Both the position numbers and the translations under genes were made by a program. A stretch of 64,000 bases of DNA, taken from assembly GCA_965219015.1 (NCBI GenBank), contig CBDCNH010000013.1, positions 62,001-126,000 on the forward strand, in the 5' to 3' direction. Below the pieces are notes generated by a model that was given only the letters and a program-made list of their open reading frames with translations, searched no databases and was not told the DNA's origin. Position 1 is the first letter of the stretch; every line of letters begins with the position of its first letter. Positions 42,538 through 51,387 of this stretch are shown one piece after another. The DNA is from CBDCNH01 sp965219015 (GTDB taxonomy: Bacteria; Pseudomonadota; Alphaproteobacteria; Rhodobacterales; Rhodobacteraceae).

Positions 42538-42925
42538 CCTTGAGCGTGATGCGATTGCCGCGAACGGTAGACGGCTTGTTCCGCGCCTCAGATTGCTCGA
42601 CCATGAAGCGCTCGGCGAGGTCCTTGACAGTTGGAGCAGTCCGAGCGATCTGCCGCTCCTGGCTTGGATCGGCCCCGCTGCGCACTGAGGCGAGGAAGTC
42701 CTGGGCGAGTTTGCGCGCCCGATAGACGGTGACCTGACCGTAGGTGCCGAGCGACGGCTTCCGCCGCTCGCCCGTGGGCGTGCGATTGGAGAGCATGAAG
42801 ACCTTGCGCCCGGCGGGGGTGATCTTGCTGAAGAAGCCCGGGACAATGGTGTCCCGGAGTTCTTGGTCGGTGGTACCGGGCCGGGCGGAGTCGACGGCGC
42901 TCTTGGTGAGCTTCATTGAAGGCAT
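42538..42925 (-). pseudogene. Prophage/island tyrosine integrase, N-terminal part only
   Basis: About 129 residues: Arm-type DNA-binding domain (MKLTKSAVDSARPGTTDQEL, VPGFFSKITPAGRKVFMLSN, KPSLGTYGQVTVYRARKLAQ) and the beginning of the core-binding domain (VKDLAERFMVEQSEARNKPS). It is cut at 42538 by the IS21 end, which also supplies the stop codon. The catalytic domain is gone. It lies 169 bases from a tRNA-Leu 3' fragment, the normal placement of an island integrase next to its attachment site. Confidence 0.88.
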
Positions 42926-43093
42926 GTTTGGCTCCTAGTCGGACCCGCCTTCCAGGAGCTACATAGGAGCGGCGCTAGCGAGAACGGGAGCGTTTCGCGT
43001 CGAGGTCCGGCGTAGGATATGGAAAGCTAAACACCTGTTCTAGCTCGATTTATCCTGCTCCAGCGCACTCAAGCGTAGGGGAGCGTAGCTCAT

Positions 43094-43145
43094 TCAAAAT
43101 CCGGTTCCGCAAAGAGTGTCGGTTCGAGCCCGACCACCCGCACCA
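43094..43145 (+). other. 3' fragment of tRNA-Leu(CAA), probable att site
   Basis: The sequence reads TCAAAATCCGG (anticodon CAA plus 3' half of the anticodon stem), a class II variable arm TTCCGCAAAGAGTG, a perfect T arm GTCGG-TTCGAGC-CCGAC and the acceptor 3' strand CACCCGC followed by ACCA. The 5' half of the tRNA (acceptor, D arm) is absent upstream. An island attachment site starting in the anticodon loop explains both this and the adjacent integrase. Confidence 0.75.
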
Positions 43146-43251
43146 GCTTCAACTCGGGCGTCGCCAGAGGTCTTGGGTCGGAGGTAACCTCTAGAGTGCG
43201 CCGACTTGCTTGCGGACGGTCGTTCCCTGGGTCTGGAGCGAGGATGTTGTC

Positions 43252-43261
43252 TTTCATCCTT
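43252..43261. repeat. Target-site duplication of IS1595 element, left copy
   Basis: TTTCATCCTT, repeated exactly at 45375-45384 on the other side of the IS1595-P63C unit. The family usually makes 8-bp duplications, so the true duplication may be 8 of these 10 bases. Confidence 0.75.
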
Positions 43262-43335
43262 GAGGACTACGTACAATTATGACCCAGTTTACGAGTAGCC
43301 CGGCAGCGGATCTTGCCGGGCCTTTAGTAGATCCG

Positions 43336-44379
43336 CTACTCTAACAAGTCCGGCTGGTCGCCCTTCTGAGGGAAGCGTTTCTGGAAGAGCCTTTTGAAGG
43401 CAGTCACGGTGTCCGAAACCGCCATCAGGGTCATGACTTCCTGCACCTGACGCTTCAGCTTCTCAATACCGTAGCCTTGCGTGAGATGTTGGTGGAAACG
43501 AGAGCGACGGGTACCGTTGACCTTAGGGTTGATCGTGTCGAGTTACTCCAGCACCGCGCCGTTTTCCATGGGAAAATAGACGAAGTCGCGCGTGAACTTG
43601 GCGAAATGCTGCGGCCTGTTCTGGATCACCGCGCCCTTTGCGGTCTGCGTGAACTGCTTACTACCATAGAGCCTGTTGAGGTCGGTGTAGTAGCTGTCCG
43701 GGAATTGCTTCTCCCATTCGTGCTTCTCATCCTCGATGTACTGCTGGATGAGGATCCGAAGTGCCTTGGAATCGCGGATCTGCTGATAGCCAGTCGCTTC
43801 ATCGATCAGCGCCACCACGCCGACCTTGGCGAAAGCGCTCGTGAGCATTTCAGCCTGAATGGCGATGCCGTGCTGCGATGCCGTGAGCTTCCCGGCTTTG
43901 TCGGCGGCGATGATCGCCTTGGCGACCTCGTTCAACACGTCCGCGTCATAGCCGTGCCCCAGATCTTGGGCCAGCGGCTTGAAGTTGATAGGGTTATTGA
44001 TTTTCGCGCGCAGGTTGGCCGGGAGTTGGGATCCGAGGCCCTTGCGCTGCATCGTGCGCATGAAGGCGTTGCCGCCCTCAGACTTGAGGCCAAGCGCCTT
44101 GGCCATGCCGCGCTTGTGGAAGACGCGCCATCCGTCTTCCAGAACGTAGCAGTCCAGCATTATGTCTCCGACCGCCATCTGGCCTTGGTGGGTCGCCTTA
44201 GGAAGCTCGATCTCAGTCCCTACGGGAGTGCTTTCGTCATCAGCGTCGTCAGTCACTTCCAACTCCTTTGGATCCGTTTGAATGAAGCGCTCAAGAGCGT
44301 CCTCGAATGGGATGTCGATCGCCAAAGGGCGGTCTTTCTTCTTGTTCGACTCTGCGCCGAGCTTCTTCTTGTCGGTCAT
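43336..44379 (-). pseudogene. P63C-domain protein with premature stop
   Basis: 347 codons, interrupted by TAA at 43543-43545. MTDKKKLGAESNKKKDRPLA begins a charged N-terminus; the P63C-type core holds LDCYVLEDGWRVFHKRGMAK, MQRKGLGSQLPANLRAKI, AGKLTASQHGIAIQAEML and YQQIRDSKALRILIQQYIED. After the stop the same frame goes on LDTINPKVNGTRRSRFHQHL to FPQKGDQPDLLE and TAG at 43336, which is the normal C-terminal P63C region (VLE-x-LDTINP: GAA to TAA is the simplest change). Function of the family is unknown; it is found in phages and mobile elements. Starts by ATGA overlap with the transposase stop. Confidence 0.8.
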
Positions 44380-45288
44380 GCGATTAAATCCTTGGACCGA
44401 AGCCGACCGTTGGCATCAGCCAACAGTTCATTGACGCGAGCGCCTTCGCCGATGCCGCGCAGGTTGAACGGCCACGCGCTCTCAGCGACGTACCGGCCTA
44501 GGTGCTTTGCCGACACAAAAAGGTGGATCCCAATGATCTGGCGCTTCAACAGCGACCAGAAGCCTTCGATGCCGTTGGTGCGGTAGGATCCGTTAGAGTA
44601 CTCGCCCGCGCTATGCCGGGCGACGCCATGATTAAACGTCCGGCCCAAGTTGCGGTAGCCGCTGTGTTCGTCGGTCGAAATCTGTGTCGCAGACGGCGAC
44701 ACAAAGGCACGAGCGAAGCGGGTCCAACGTGGCCGTATCAGTCGAGCGGATCACCATTGCAACAGCGTTGCCGCCGCGCTTCAGCGCGCCAATGACCGCC
44801 GTCTTGCCAGAAGTACCGGGACCATTCTTCGGATCCCCTTTGTGGCGGTTCGCCGCTTTGCCGCCGACATAGGTCTCATCGATCTCGACTTCGCCGTCCA
44901 ACGGGCCGTGGAAGGACTGCGTACGCGCCGCGTGACGCAGCCTATGCAGCATGAACCATGCGGTTTTTTGGGTGACGCCAATGTCCCGAGCAAGCGTGGT
45001 GCTCGCAACGCCCTTCTTCTGCGACGTGATGAGCCAGATTGCCAACAGCTACTTGCGCAGCTCGATCTTGCTGTCCTCGAAAATTGTTCCGACCTTGATC
45101 GAGAACCGCCTCCGGCAGTCGCCACACTTATGAGTGCGCTTGTCGCTAAAGTGATAGACCTTCGTGAATCCGCAATAGGGGCAGGAAGCCCCATTTTTCC
45201 AGCGGATGTCCGTGAAATGATCAATGGCCGACTGCTCATCCGGGAAAGCGGTGACGACTTGGATGAGGGTGTTGAACTGTCTGGCCAT
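44376..45288 (-). pseudogene. IS1595-family transposase, nonsense codon and frameshift
   Basis: N-terminal zinc-ribbon MARQFNTLIQVVTAFPDEQS, CPYCGFTKVY and HKCGDCRRRFSIKVGTIFED, then TAG at 45049-45051 in place of the Trp of the usual LRKWLLAIW. The frame continues LAIWLITSQKKGVASTTLAR, EIDETYVGGKAANRHKGDP (first catalytic Asp of the DDE/N triad). A frame change near 44700 leads to SATQISTDEHSGYRNLGRTF (second Asp) and NGIEGFWSLLKRQIIGIHL (N-x-x-E region). Two independent lesions inactivate it. Confidence 0.9.
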
Positions 45289-45374
45289 CGGATCCGCTTC
45301 CAACTTCCGGAAACGACCATGGGCGACGATGTGACCCGCGTAAATCAGATTGGGTCACAAACGTATATATCCCC

Positions 45375-45384
45375 TTTCATCCTT
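45375..45384. repeat. Target-site duplication of IS1595 element, right copy
   Basis: TTTCATCCTT, identical to 43252-43261. Confidence 0.75.
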
Positions 45385-45477
45385 CGGATCATCGATCGAC
45401 ATGGGCTGCGCTCCGCATCCGCTGACCACGCACGGCCGGAACTCCGTACGGGCCCGAGACCGCGCTCGACCCGGCGG

Positions 45478-47277
45478 TCACGACGCATGCCGGACGGGCG
45501 GCCGCCCCACGACGGGAGTGTCGAGGCCCTCGAGACGCGCCTTGAGCTGCAGCGCGAGATAGAGCGAGTAGTGACGCGACTGGTGCAAGTTGCCGCCGTG
45601 GAACCACAGCCCGTCCTGAGCGGTCGGCTTCCACATGTTGCGAAGCTCGCCCTCCCAGGGACCGGGATCCTTGGTCGTGCCCGACCCGAGGCCCCAGCAT
45701 TTTCCCACCTTGTCGGCAACGTCCTGGCTGATGAGTTGCGCGGCCCAACCGTTCATCGAGCCGTAGCCGGTCGCATAGACGATGAGGTCCGCAGGAAGCT
45801 CGGTTCCGTCCGCCAGCGTCACGCCCGCCTCCGTCACCTCGGCGACCTGACCCTGGGCGAGCTTGATCCGTCCGTCCGCGATCATCTCCGATGCGCCCAC
45901 GTCGATGTAATAGCCCGAGCCGCGGCGCAGGTACTTGAGAAAGAGACCGGTCTCGTCCTCGCCGAAATCGAGCCGGAACCCGGACGCCTGCAGACGCGCA
46001 TAGAACGCGGCGTCGAGGTCCTTGGCCTTGTCGTAGATCGGCTTCTGCACCTCCGGGAACAGGCCGTACGGGATCGACGCGAAAATCATGTCGGCCTTTT
46101 CGTGCGTGATCCCGTTCGCCAGCGCGTCCTCGCTGTAAAGCGCGCGCATGCCGAGGTCGACGAGCGTCTCGCCGCGAATGACGAGGGTGGAGGATCGCTG
46201 GACCATCGTGACGTCCGCGCCGTGCTCCCAGAGATCCGCCGAGATGTCATGGGCGGAGTTGTTCGATCCGATCACGACCGCCTTCTTGCCCTCCCATCCG
46301 GTGCCGGCGCGATGCGCGCTCGAATGGACCTGCTCGCCCTTGAAACGGTCCCGGCCGGGCACATCGGGGATGCTCGGTACGCCCGACATGCCTGTCGCAA
46401 GGACGAGGTGCTTCGGCCTCAGCGTGACCTCCCGGCCGTCCCGGCGGACACGAACCGTCCATTCGCAGGCGTCGTCGTCGTAGCTCGCGCCAAGCGCTTC
46501 GGTCGATGTCCAGAGGTTCAGCTCCATGACCCTGGCATACATTTCCAGCCAGTCGGCGATCTTGTCCTTCGGCGAGTAGACCGGCCAGGTGTCCGGGAAC
46601 GGCAGGTACGGCAGATGGTCGTACCAAACCGGGTCGTGCAGGCAGAGCGAGCGGTAGCGATTGCGCCAGCTGTCGCCCGCCCGCGCATTCTTGTCGATGA
46701 TGATCGTCGGGACGTCGAGCTGCCGCAGCCGTGCGCCGAGCGCGAGACCGCCCTGGCCGCCGCCGATGACGAGGACGTAAGGCTGCTCGCGGTAGCCGAG
46801 CGCCTCGGTCTCGGCGTCGCGCCGCTCGGACCACGTCCTGCGGCCCGGGTGGACGCCGTGGGTCACGCCCGGAACCCGCGTCGTCCCCCGCCGCTCTTCA
46901 TGACCCTTCAGCTCCGTCATGGCAGTGAGGAGCGTTCGGGCACGACCGTCGCGCAGACGGACATGCCCTTTGCCGCGCGCGGTCTTGGTCTCGAAGTCGA
47001 ACCAGGCTTCGACCGTGCCGTCGGCGGCAGCATCGGCCTCCGTCACGGTCCAGCCCGACGGGGAGGACTCGCGGAGTGTCTCGCGCAACATGCCGGCGAT
47101 GGCGTCGCGGCCCTGGAAGGTCGCGATGTTCCACGTCAGCGCCACAAGGTCGCGCCAGTAGCATTCATCGCCGAAGAGCGTCGTCGCCGCCTCGATGTCT
47201 TCGGCTTCCAGCGCGGCAGCAAAGGTCGCGAGCCACGTCCGGGCGCCGGTCATCGCAGGGGGGTCGATTGCGTTCAT
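45478..47277 (-). CDS. SnoaL-like domain fused to flavin-containing monooxygenase
   Basis: 599 residues. Residues 10-130 form a SnoaL/NTF2-like fold (WLATFAAALEAEDIEAATTL, FGDECYWRDLVALTWNIATF). The rest is a class B flavoprotein monooxygenase: FAD site VIGGGQGGLALGARLRQLDV near 170, FMO fingerprint variant FKGEQVHSSAHR, NADPH site VVIGSNNSAHDISADLWEHG, and ATG-motif VYATGYGSMNGW. It would hydroxylate or Baeyer-Villiger-oxidise a soft nucleophile or ketone; substrate unknown. Divergent from the BKACE-SDR-ABC operon, 176 bases apart, so probably part of the same pathway. Confidence 0.92.
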   Translation of the reverse strand: MNAIDPPAMTGARTWLATFAAALEAEDIEAATTLFGDECYWRDLVALTWNIATFQGRDAIAGMLRETLRESSPSGWTVTEADAAADGTVEAWFDFETKTARGKGHVRLRDGRARTLLTAMTELKGHEERRGTTRVPGVTHGVHPGRRTWSERRDAETEALGYREQPYVLVIGGGQGGLALGARLRQLDVPTIIIDKNARAGDSWRNRYRSLCLHDPVWYDHLPYLPFPDTWPVYSPKDKIADWLEMYARVMELNLWTSTEALGASYDDDACEWTVRVRRDGREVTLRPKHLVLATGMSGVPSIPDVPGRDRFKGEQVHSSAHRAGTGWEGKKAVVIGSNNSAHDISADLWEHGADVTMVQRSSTLVIRGETLVDLGMRALYSEDALANGITHEKADMIFASIPYGLFPEVQKPIYDKAKDLDAAFYARLQASGFRLDFGEDETGLFLKYLRRGSGYYIDVGASEMIADGRIKLAQGQVAEVTEAGVTLADGTELPADLIVYATGYGSMNGWAAQLISQDVADKVGKCWGLGSGTTKDPGPWEGELRNMWKPTAQDGLWFHGGNLHQSRHYSLYLALQLKARLEGLDTPVVGRPPVRHAS

Positions 47278-47453
47278 TTCCGGTCTCCTCCGCTGGTCGT
47301 CTCGCAGGAAATCAGCACATCCGCGGCCATGCGAGCAAAATCCTCGGAAGGGTCGGTGGAGATGCGGGGTAACAGCTGATCCAGCCGCCGCTGCCGCCAG
47401 CCAAAGTTGACAGGGCGGCGCACATCAGCGTCGATGGGAACCGGAGAGGTTCC

Positions 47454-48389
47454 ATGAAGAAGTCGTCCAAGATCATCATCACCTGCGCGCCGACGGGGTC
47501 GATCCACACCCCGTCGATGTCACCCTATCTCCCCATCACGGCCGACGAGATCGCCCGCGACGCCATCGGGGCGGCGGAGGCAGGCGCATCGATCATCCAT
47601 CTGCATGCACGCAAGCCCGACGACGGGCAGCCGTCGGCCGATCCGGCGGACTTCATGGCGTTCCTGCCACGGATCAAGCAAAGCACCAACGCGGTCGTGA
47701 ACATCACCACCGGCGGCAGCCATACGATGACGCTCGACGAGCGGATGGCGGCGCCGAAGCTCGCGCGGCCGGAGCTCTGCTCGCTCAACATGGGGCCCCT
47801 CATCTTCGACTACAGCGCCGCGGGCCGGCGCGTGACCGAGTGGAAGCACCCCTGGGAACAGCCTTATGTCGAAGGCTCGCACGACCGGATCATGTACAAC
47901 ACCAACGCCTACATCGAGCGCATCCTGCGCGAGATCGGCGAGGCTTACGGCACCCGGTTCGAGTACGAATGCTACGACATCGGGCATCTCTACACGCTGG
48001 CCCATTTCGCCGACCGGGGGCTCGCGAAGCCGCCGTTCTTCATTCAGGGGGTGTTCGGCATCCTCGGCGGCATCGGGGCGGACGTCCGCAATCTGGCGCA
48101 TATGGTGACGGTCGCGGACAGCCTCTTCGGCGACGACTACCTGCTCTCCGCCTTTGCGGCGGGCAGGAACCAGATCCCCTTCGGGACGCAGAGCGCGCTC
48201 CTCGGGGGCAACGTGCGCGTGGGCCTGGAGGACAGCCTCTTCATCGGACGTGGGCAGCTAGCATCGTCGAACGCCGAACAGGTCGCGAAGATCCGCACCA
48301 TCGTCGAGGCGCTCGGGATGGAGGTCGCCCGGCCCGAGGAGGCCCGCGAGATGCTGGCCCTCAAGGGCGGCGACGATGTCGGGTTCTGA
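47454..48389 (+). CDS. Beta-keto acid cleavage enzyme (BKACE, DUF849)
   Basis: 311 residues. BKACE enzymes condense a beta-keto acid with acetyl-CoA to give acetoacetyl-CoA (or a relative) and a shorter amino acid or betaine. Metal-binding HLHARKPDDGQPSADP (HxHxR), ITTGGSHTMTLDERM, GPLIFDYSAAG and ECYDIGHLYTLAHFADRG are conserved. Preceded by GGAGAGG at the right distance; a TTGACA lies at 47408-47413, but no good -10 box follows. Overlaps the SDR gene by 14 bases. Confidence 0.93.
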   Translation: MKKSSKIIITCAPTGSIHTPSMSPYLPITADEIARDAIGAAEAGASIIHLHARKPDDGQPSADPADFMAFLPRIKQSTNAVVNITTGGSHTMTLDERMAAPKLARPELCSLNMGPLIFDYSAAGRRVTEWKHPWEQPYVEGSHDRIMYNTNAYIERILREIGEAYGTRFEYECYDIGHLYTLAHFADRGLAKPPFFIQGVFGILGGIGADVRNLAHMVTVADSLFGDDYLLSAFAAGRNQIPFGTQSALLGGNVRVGLEDSLFIGRGQLASSNAEQVAKIRTIVEALGMEVARPEEAREMLALKGGDDVGF

Positions 48390-49155
48390 CGGCGGCCTGA
48401 ACGCGGTCGTCACCGGCGGCGCGGACGGGATCGGCGCGGCGATCGCCCGGCGCTTCGCGGGCGCCGGATGGCATGTCCATATCTGCGACGTGAGACGCGA
48501 GGCGCTCGAGGCGATGCTCGGCGCCCATCCCGGCATGCGGGGCACGGTCGCGGATGTCGGCGACGGCGATGACGTGGCGCACCTCTTCGCCGACGCGCTA
48601 GAATGGATGGCGGGCGGCATCGGGTGCCTGGTGAACAACGTGGGCGTCGGCGGCCCGCGAGCGGCCTTCGAGGACATCGCACTCGCGGACTGGGAGGAGA
48701 GCTTCCGCATCAACGTGACAGGGACGTTCCGCTGCATGCAGGCCGCGATCCCCGGCATGAAAGCGCGGGGCGGGGGCGCGATCGTCAACATCTCGACCGT
48801 CTCGACCCGGACGAGGTTGCCTCTCAGGACGCCCTACGTAGCCTCGAAGTTCGCGGTCGAAGGCCTGACCCTCAACGCCGCGCGCGAGCTCGGCGCCCAT
48901 CGCATCCGCTGCAACGCGCTGCTGCCGGGGATGATGAACAACGCGCGGATGGACGGGATCATCGCTCGGCGGGCAGAGGAGGAGGGCCGTCCGCCAAGCG
49001 ACATCGAGGCGGACTACCTGCGCTTCATCGCGCTCGGCGAGCGGACCGAGCCCGAAGACGTGGCGGAGACGGCGCTTTTTCTCGCATCGCCCGCCGGCGC
49101 GCGCATTACCGGGGAGCTGATCAGCGTATCCGGGTATATGGGCTGGGAGGAGTAG
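48376..49155 (+). CDS. SDR-family oxidoreductase
   Basis: 259 residues. NAD(P) loop VTGGADGIGAAIARRFAGAG, NNVGVGGPRAAFEDIA, active-site Ser and Tyr in STVSTRTRLPLRTPYVASKF (YVASK) and the end ITGELISVSGYMGWEE. By its place before a BKACE it probably oxidises the beta-hydroxy substrate to the beta-keto acid, the role a carnitine dehydrogenase plays for carnitine. That link is inference. Confidence 0.93.
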   Translation: MSGSDGGLNAVVTGGADGIGAAIARRFAGAGWHVHICDVRREALEAMLGAHPGMRGTVADVGDGDDVAHLFADALEWMAGGIGCLVNNVGVGGPRAAFEDIALADWEESFRINVTGTFRCMQAAIPGMKARGGGAIVNISTVSTRTRLPLRTPYVASKFAVEGLTLNAARELGAHRIRCNALLPGMMNNARMDGIIARRAEEEGRPPSDIEADYLRFIALGERTEPEDVAETALFLASPAGARITGELISVSGYMGWEE

Positions 49156-49204
49156 CTCCTTTTTTGCCAGGAACGATCGAACGAAAAGATAAAGGAGGAC
49201 CACG

Positions 49205-50254
49205 ATGGACATCATTCGAGCCGGCAGAGTTGCCGGAACCGTCGCGACGCTCGCGATCTTCGCCGCGGCGCCTGTCGCGGCGCGCGATCTCACGGTCGTC
49301 TCGTGGGGCGGCAACTATCAGGACGCGCAGCGCAAGATCTATTTCGAGCCGTTCAAGGCAGAGACCGGCACCCCGCTGCTGGAAGAGACATGGGATGGCG
49401 GCTACGGCGTGATCGCCGCGCAGATGCAATCCGGTCAGCCGAACTGGGATGTCGTTCAGGTCGAGACCGAGGAACTGATGCTCGGCTGCGCTGACGGGCT
49501 CTACGAGCCCATCGACTGGGAGGCCCTGGGCGGCAAGGATCGATTCGTGCCGTCGGCGGTCAGCGAATGCGGCGTCGGTGCGATCGTCTGGTCGACGGGG
49601 CTGTCGTACGATGCGAACGTCCTGAAGGAAGCACCGACGAGCTGGGCCGATTTCTGGGACACGGAGAAATTTCCGGGCAAGCGCGCCTTGCGTCGCGGTC
49701 CGAAATACGCCCTCGAGTTCGCGCTGATGGCGGACGGCGTGGCGCCGAACGACGTCTACACGGTGCTCGCAACGCCCGAGGGCGTGGATCGCGCCTTTGC
49801 CAAGCTCGACGAGATCAAGGGCGACATCATCTGGTGGGATGCGGGCGCGCAATCGATCCAGCTTCTAGCATCCGGCCAGGTCGCGATGACATCGGCGTAC
49901 AACGGGCGACTGACCGGGATCAACCGGACCGAGGGCAAGAACCTCCAGATGGTCTGGCCGGGCAGCATCTATGCGGTCGATAGCTGGGTCATCCTCGCCG
50001 GCAGCCCCAATCTCGATGCGGCGAAGGAGTTCCTGGCCTTCTCCAACGACCCCGAACGCCAGGCGAAGCTTCCCGAATACATCGCATACGGGCTCCCGGT
50101 GAAGGCGGCAGGCGATTTGCTGACGGATGCCGAGCGCGTCGATCTGCCGACGTCGCCGGACAATCTCGAAGGCGCGATCCCGATCGACGGCACGTTCTGG
50201 GTGGACAATATCGAAGCGCTGAATGCGCGCTTCGATGCGTGGCTGGCCCAATAA
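49205..50254 (+). CDS. Polyamine/amine-type ABC transporter substrate-binding protein (PotD-like)
   Basis: 349 residues, signal peptide VATLAIFAAAPVAA then RDLTVVSWGGNYQDAQRKIY, the usual start of PotD-type receptors. Conserved TGLSYDANVLKEAPTSWADFW and WWDAGAQSIQLLASGQVAM. Excellent ribosome site AAAGGAGGA before the ATG. First gene of the transporter set and likely the highest expressed. Ligand probably a quaternary or primary amine. Confidence 0.93.
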   Translation: MDIIRAGRVAGTVATLAIFAAAPVAARDLTVVSWGGNYQDAQRKIYFEPFKAETGTPLLEETWDGGYGVIAAQMQSGQPNWDVVQVETEELMLGCADGLYEPIDWEALGGKDRFVPSAVSECGVGAIVWSTGLSYDANVLKEAPTSWADFWDTEKFPGKRALRRGPKYALEFALMADGVAPNDVYTVLATPEGVDRAFAKLDEIKGDIIWWDAGAQSIQLLASGQVAMTSAYNGRLTGINRTEGKNLQMVWPGSIYAVDSWVILAGSPNLDAAKEFLAFSNDPERQAKLPEYIAYGLPVKAAGDLLTDAERVDLPTSPDNLEGAIPIDGTFWVDNIEALNARFDAWLAQ

Positions 50255-50325
50255 GGCAGCGTCATCGCCGGGCACGATCGAAAGACGTGCCCGGAACGAC
50301 CAGCCGCGCCAACGAACGGGAACCC

Positions 50326-51387
50326 GTGCCCTCCTTCATCCGCTTCGAGAACGTCGACAAGACCTTTGGATCGCTGAACGTGATCGAGGGACTGAACCTC
50401 GAGATCGCCGAGGGGGAGTTCCTGAGCCTTCTGGGGCCGTCCGGGTCCGGCAAGACGACGACGCTGATGATGCTGGCCGGCTTCGAGCGGGTCAGCGGCG
50501 GCCGGATCACGATGGACGGCAACCGGATCGACGCCGTGCCCGCGCACAAGCGCGGCATGGGGGTCGTGTTCCAGAACTATGCGCTCTTCCCGCACATGAG
50601 CGTCGCCGAGAACATCGCGTTTCCGCTGCAGATGCGGAAGGTGCCCCGGACGGAGATCCGCGAGCGGGTGGCGACCGCGCTCGACCGGGTGAGGCTCGGC
50701 CCTCTCGGCGACCGCCGGCCCTCGCAGCTTTCGGGCGGCCAGCAGCAGCGCGTCGCCCTCGCCCGCGCCTTGGTCTTCGAGCCGCGGGTGATCCTGCTGG
50801 ACGAGCCTCTGGGCGCGCTCGACAAGAACCTGCGCGAAGAGATGCAGCTGGAACTCCGCGCGCTGCACCGCAGGCTTGGCCTCACCTTCGTCTTCGTGAC
50901 GCACGACCAGAGCGAAGCGCTCACGATGTCCGACCGGATCGCGGTGTTCGACCAAGGCCGCATCGCGCAGATCGGAACGCCGGAAGACATCTATGACCGG
51001 CCGCAGAACCTCTTCGTGGCCGGCTTCGTGGGCGAGACGAACCTCATCCCCGGGCAGGTCTGCGCGGGCGATGCGGGCCGTCTCGCCGTTCGGGTCGGAC
51101 CGGACCTGACGGTGCATCCCGCGGGGCTGACAGGCATGGCGATGGGCGCGAAGGCGGTCGTCTCGATCAGGCCCGAGTCCATCCACCTCGCCGAGCACGG
51201 CGTCGGAGGGCAGTTGCGCGCGGTGGTGGCCGATCAAGTCTACCAGGGGGATCACATCCGGCTCCTCCTGGAGGTCGGGGCGGTCGAGCTGGTGGCCCGC
51301 GTGCCGCGCAACCTCGCGCCTGCGCCGTCGGGCCGGACCGTCGCCATCGGCATCGACGACGACGCGATCCGGGCGTTTCCGGCTTGA
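50326..51387 (+). CDS. ABC transporter ATP-binding protein (PotA-like)
   Basis: 353 residues from the GTG at 50326 (VPSFIRFENVDKTFGSLNVI). Walker A GPSGSGKTTT, LSGGQQQR, Walker B VILLDEPLGALD, FVTHDQSEALTMSD, and a C-terminal TOBE domain (VSIRPESIHLAEHG). In-frame starts at 50239 (ATG, overlapping the binding-protein gene) and 50287 (GTG) would add tails that do not align with the family, so 50326 is preferred. Confidence 0.9.
   Translation: MPSFIRFENVDKTFGSLNVIEGLNLEIAEGEFLSLLGPSGSGKTTTLMMLAGFERVSGGRITMDGNRIDAVPAHKRGMGVVFQNYALFPHMSVAENIAFPLQMRKVPRTEIRERVATALDRVRLGPLGDRRPSQLSGGQQQRVALARALVFEPRVILLDEPLGALDKNLREEMQLELRALHRRLGLTFVFVTHDQSEALTMSDRIAVFDQGRIAQIGTPEDIYDRPQNLFVAGFVGETNLIPGQVCAGDAGRLAVRVGPDLTVHPAGLTGMAMGAKAVVSIRPESIHLAEHGVGGQLRAVVADQVYQGDHIRLLLEVGAVELVARVPRNLAPAPSGRTVAIGIDDDAIRAFPA

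Larger units (their letters stand above)
43262..45374 (-). mobile_element. IS1595-family element carrying a P63C passenger gene
   Basis: About 2.1 kb between two copies of TTTCATCCTT. The ends read inward are GAGGACTACGTACAATTATG-ACCCAG and GGGGATATATACGTTTGTG-ACCCAA: imperfect inverted repeats sharing TGACCCA at the same distance. GC is clearly lower than in the surroundings. Inside are the transposase (44376-45288) and the P63C-domain gene (43336-44379), overlapping by four bases on the same strand. IS1595-family elements are known to carry passenger genes. Both genes have nonsense or frameshift damage, so this copy is inactive. Confidence 0.8.

Noticed and set aside
43094..43145. A functional tRNA gene
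   Set aside because: Only the 3' half from the anticodon loop is present; no acceptor 5' strand or D arm lies upstream.
44842..47379. Plus-strand 845-codon frame
   Set aside because: Antisense to the FMO gene and the IS1595 transposase.
47427..47453. GGAAC/GTTCC inverted repeat before the BKACE start as a regulator site
   Set aside because: Five-base arms overlapping the ribosome site are within chance at this GC content.
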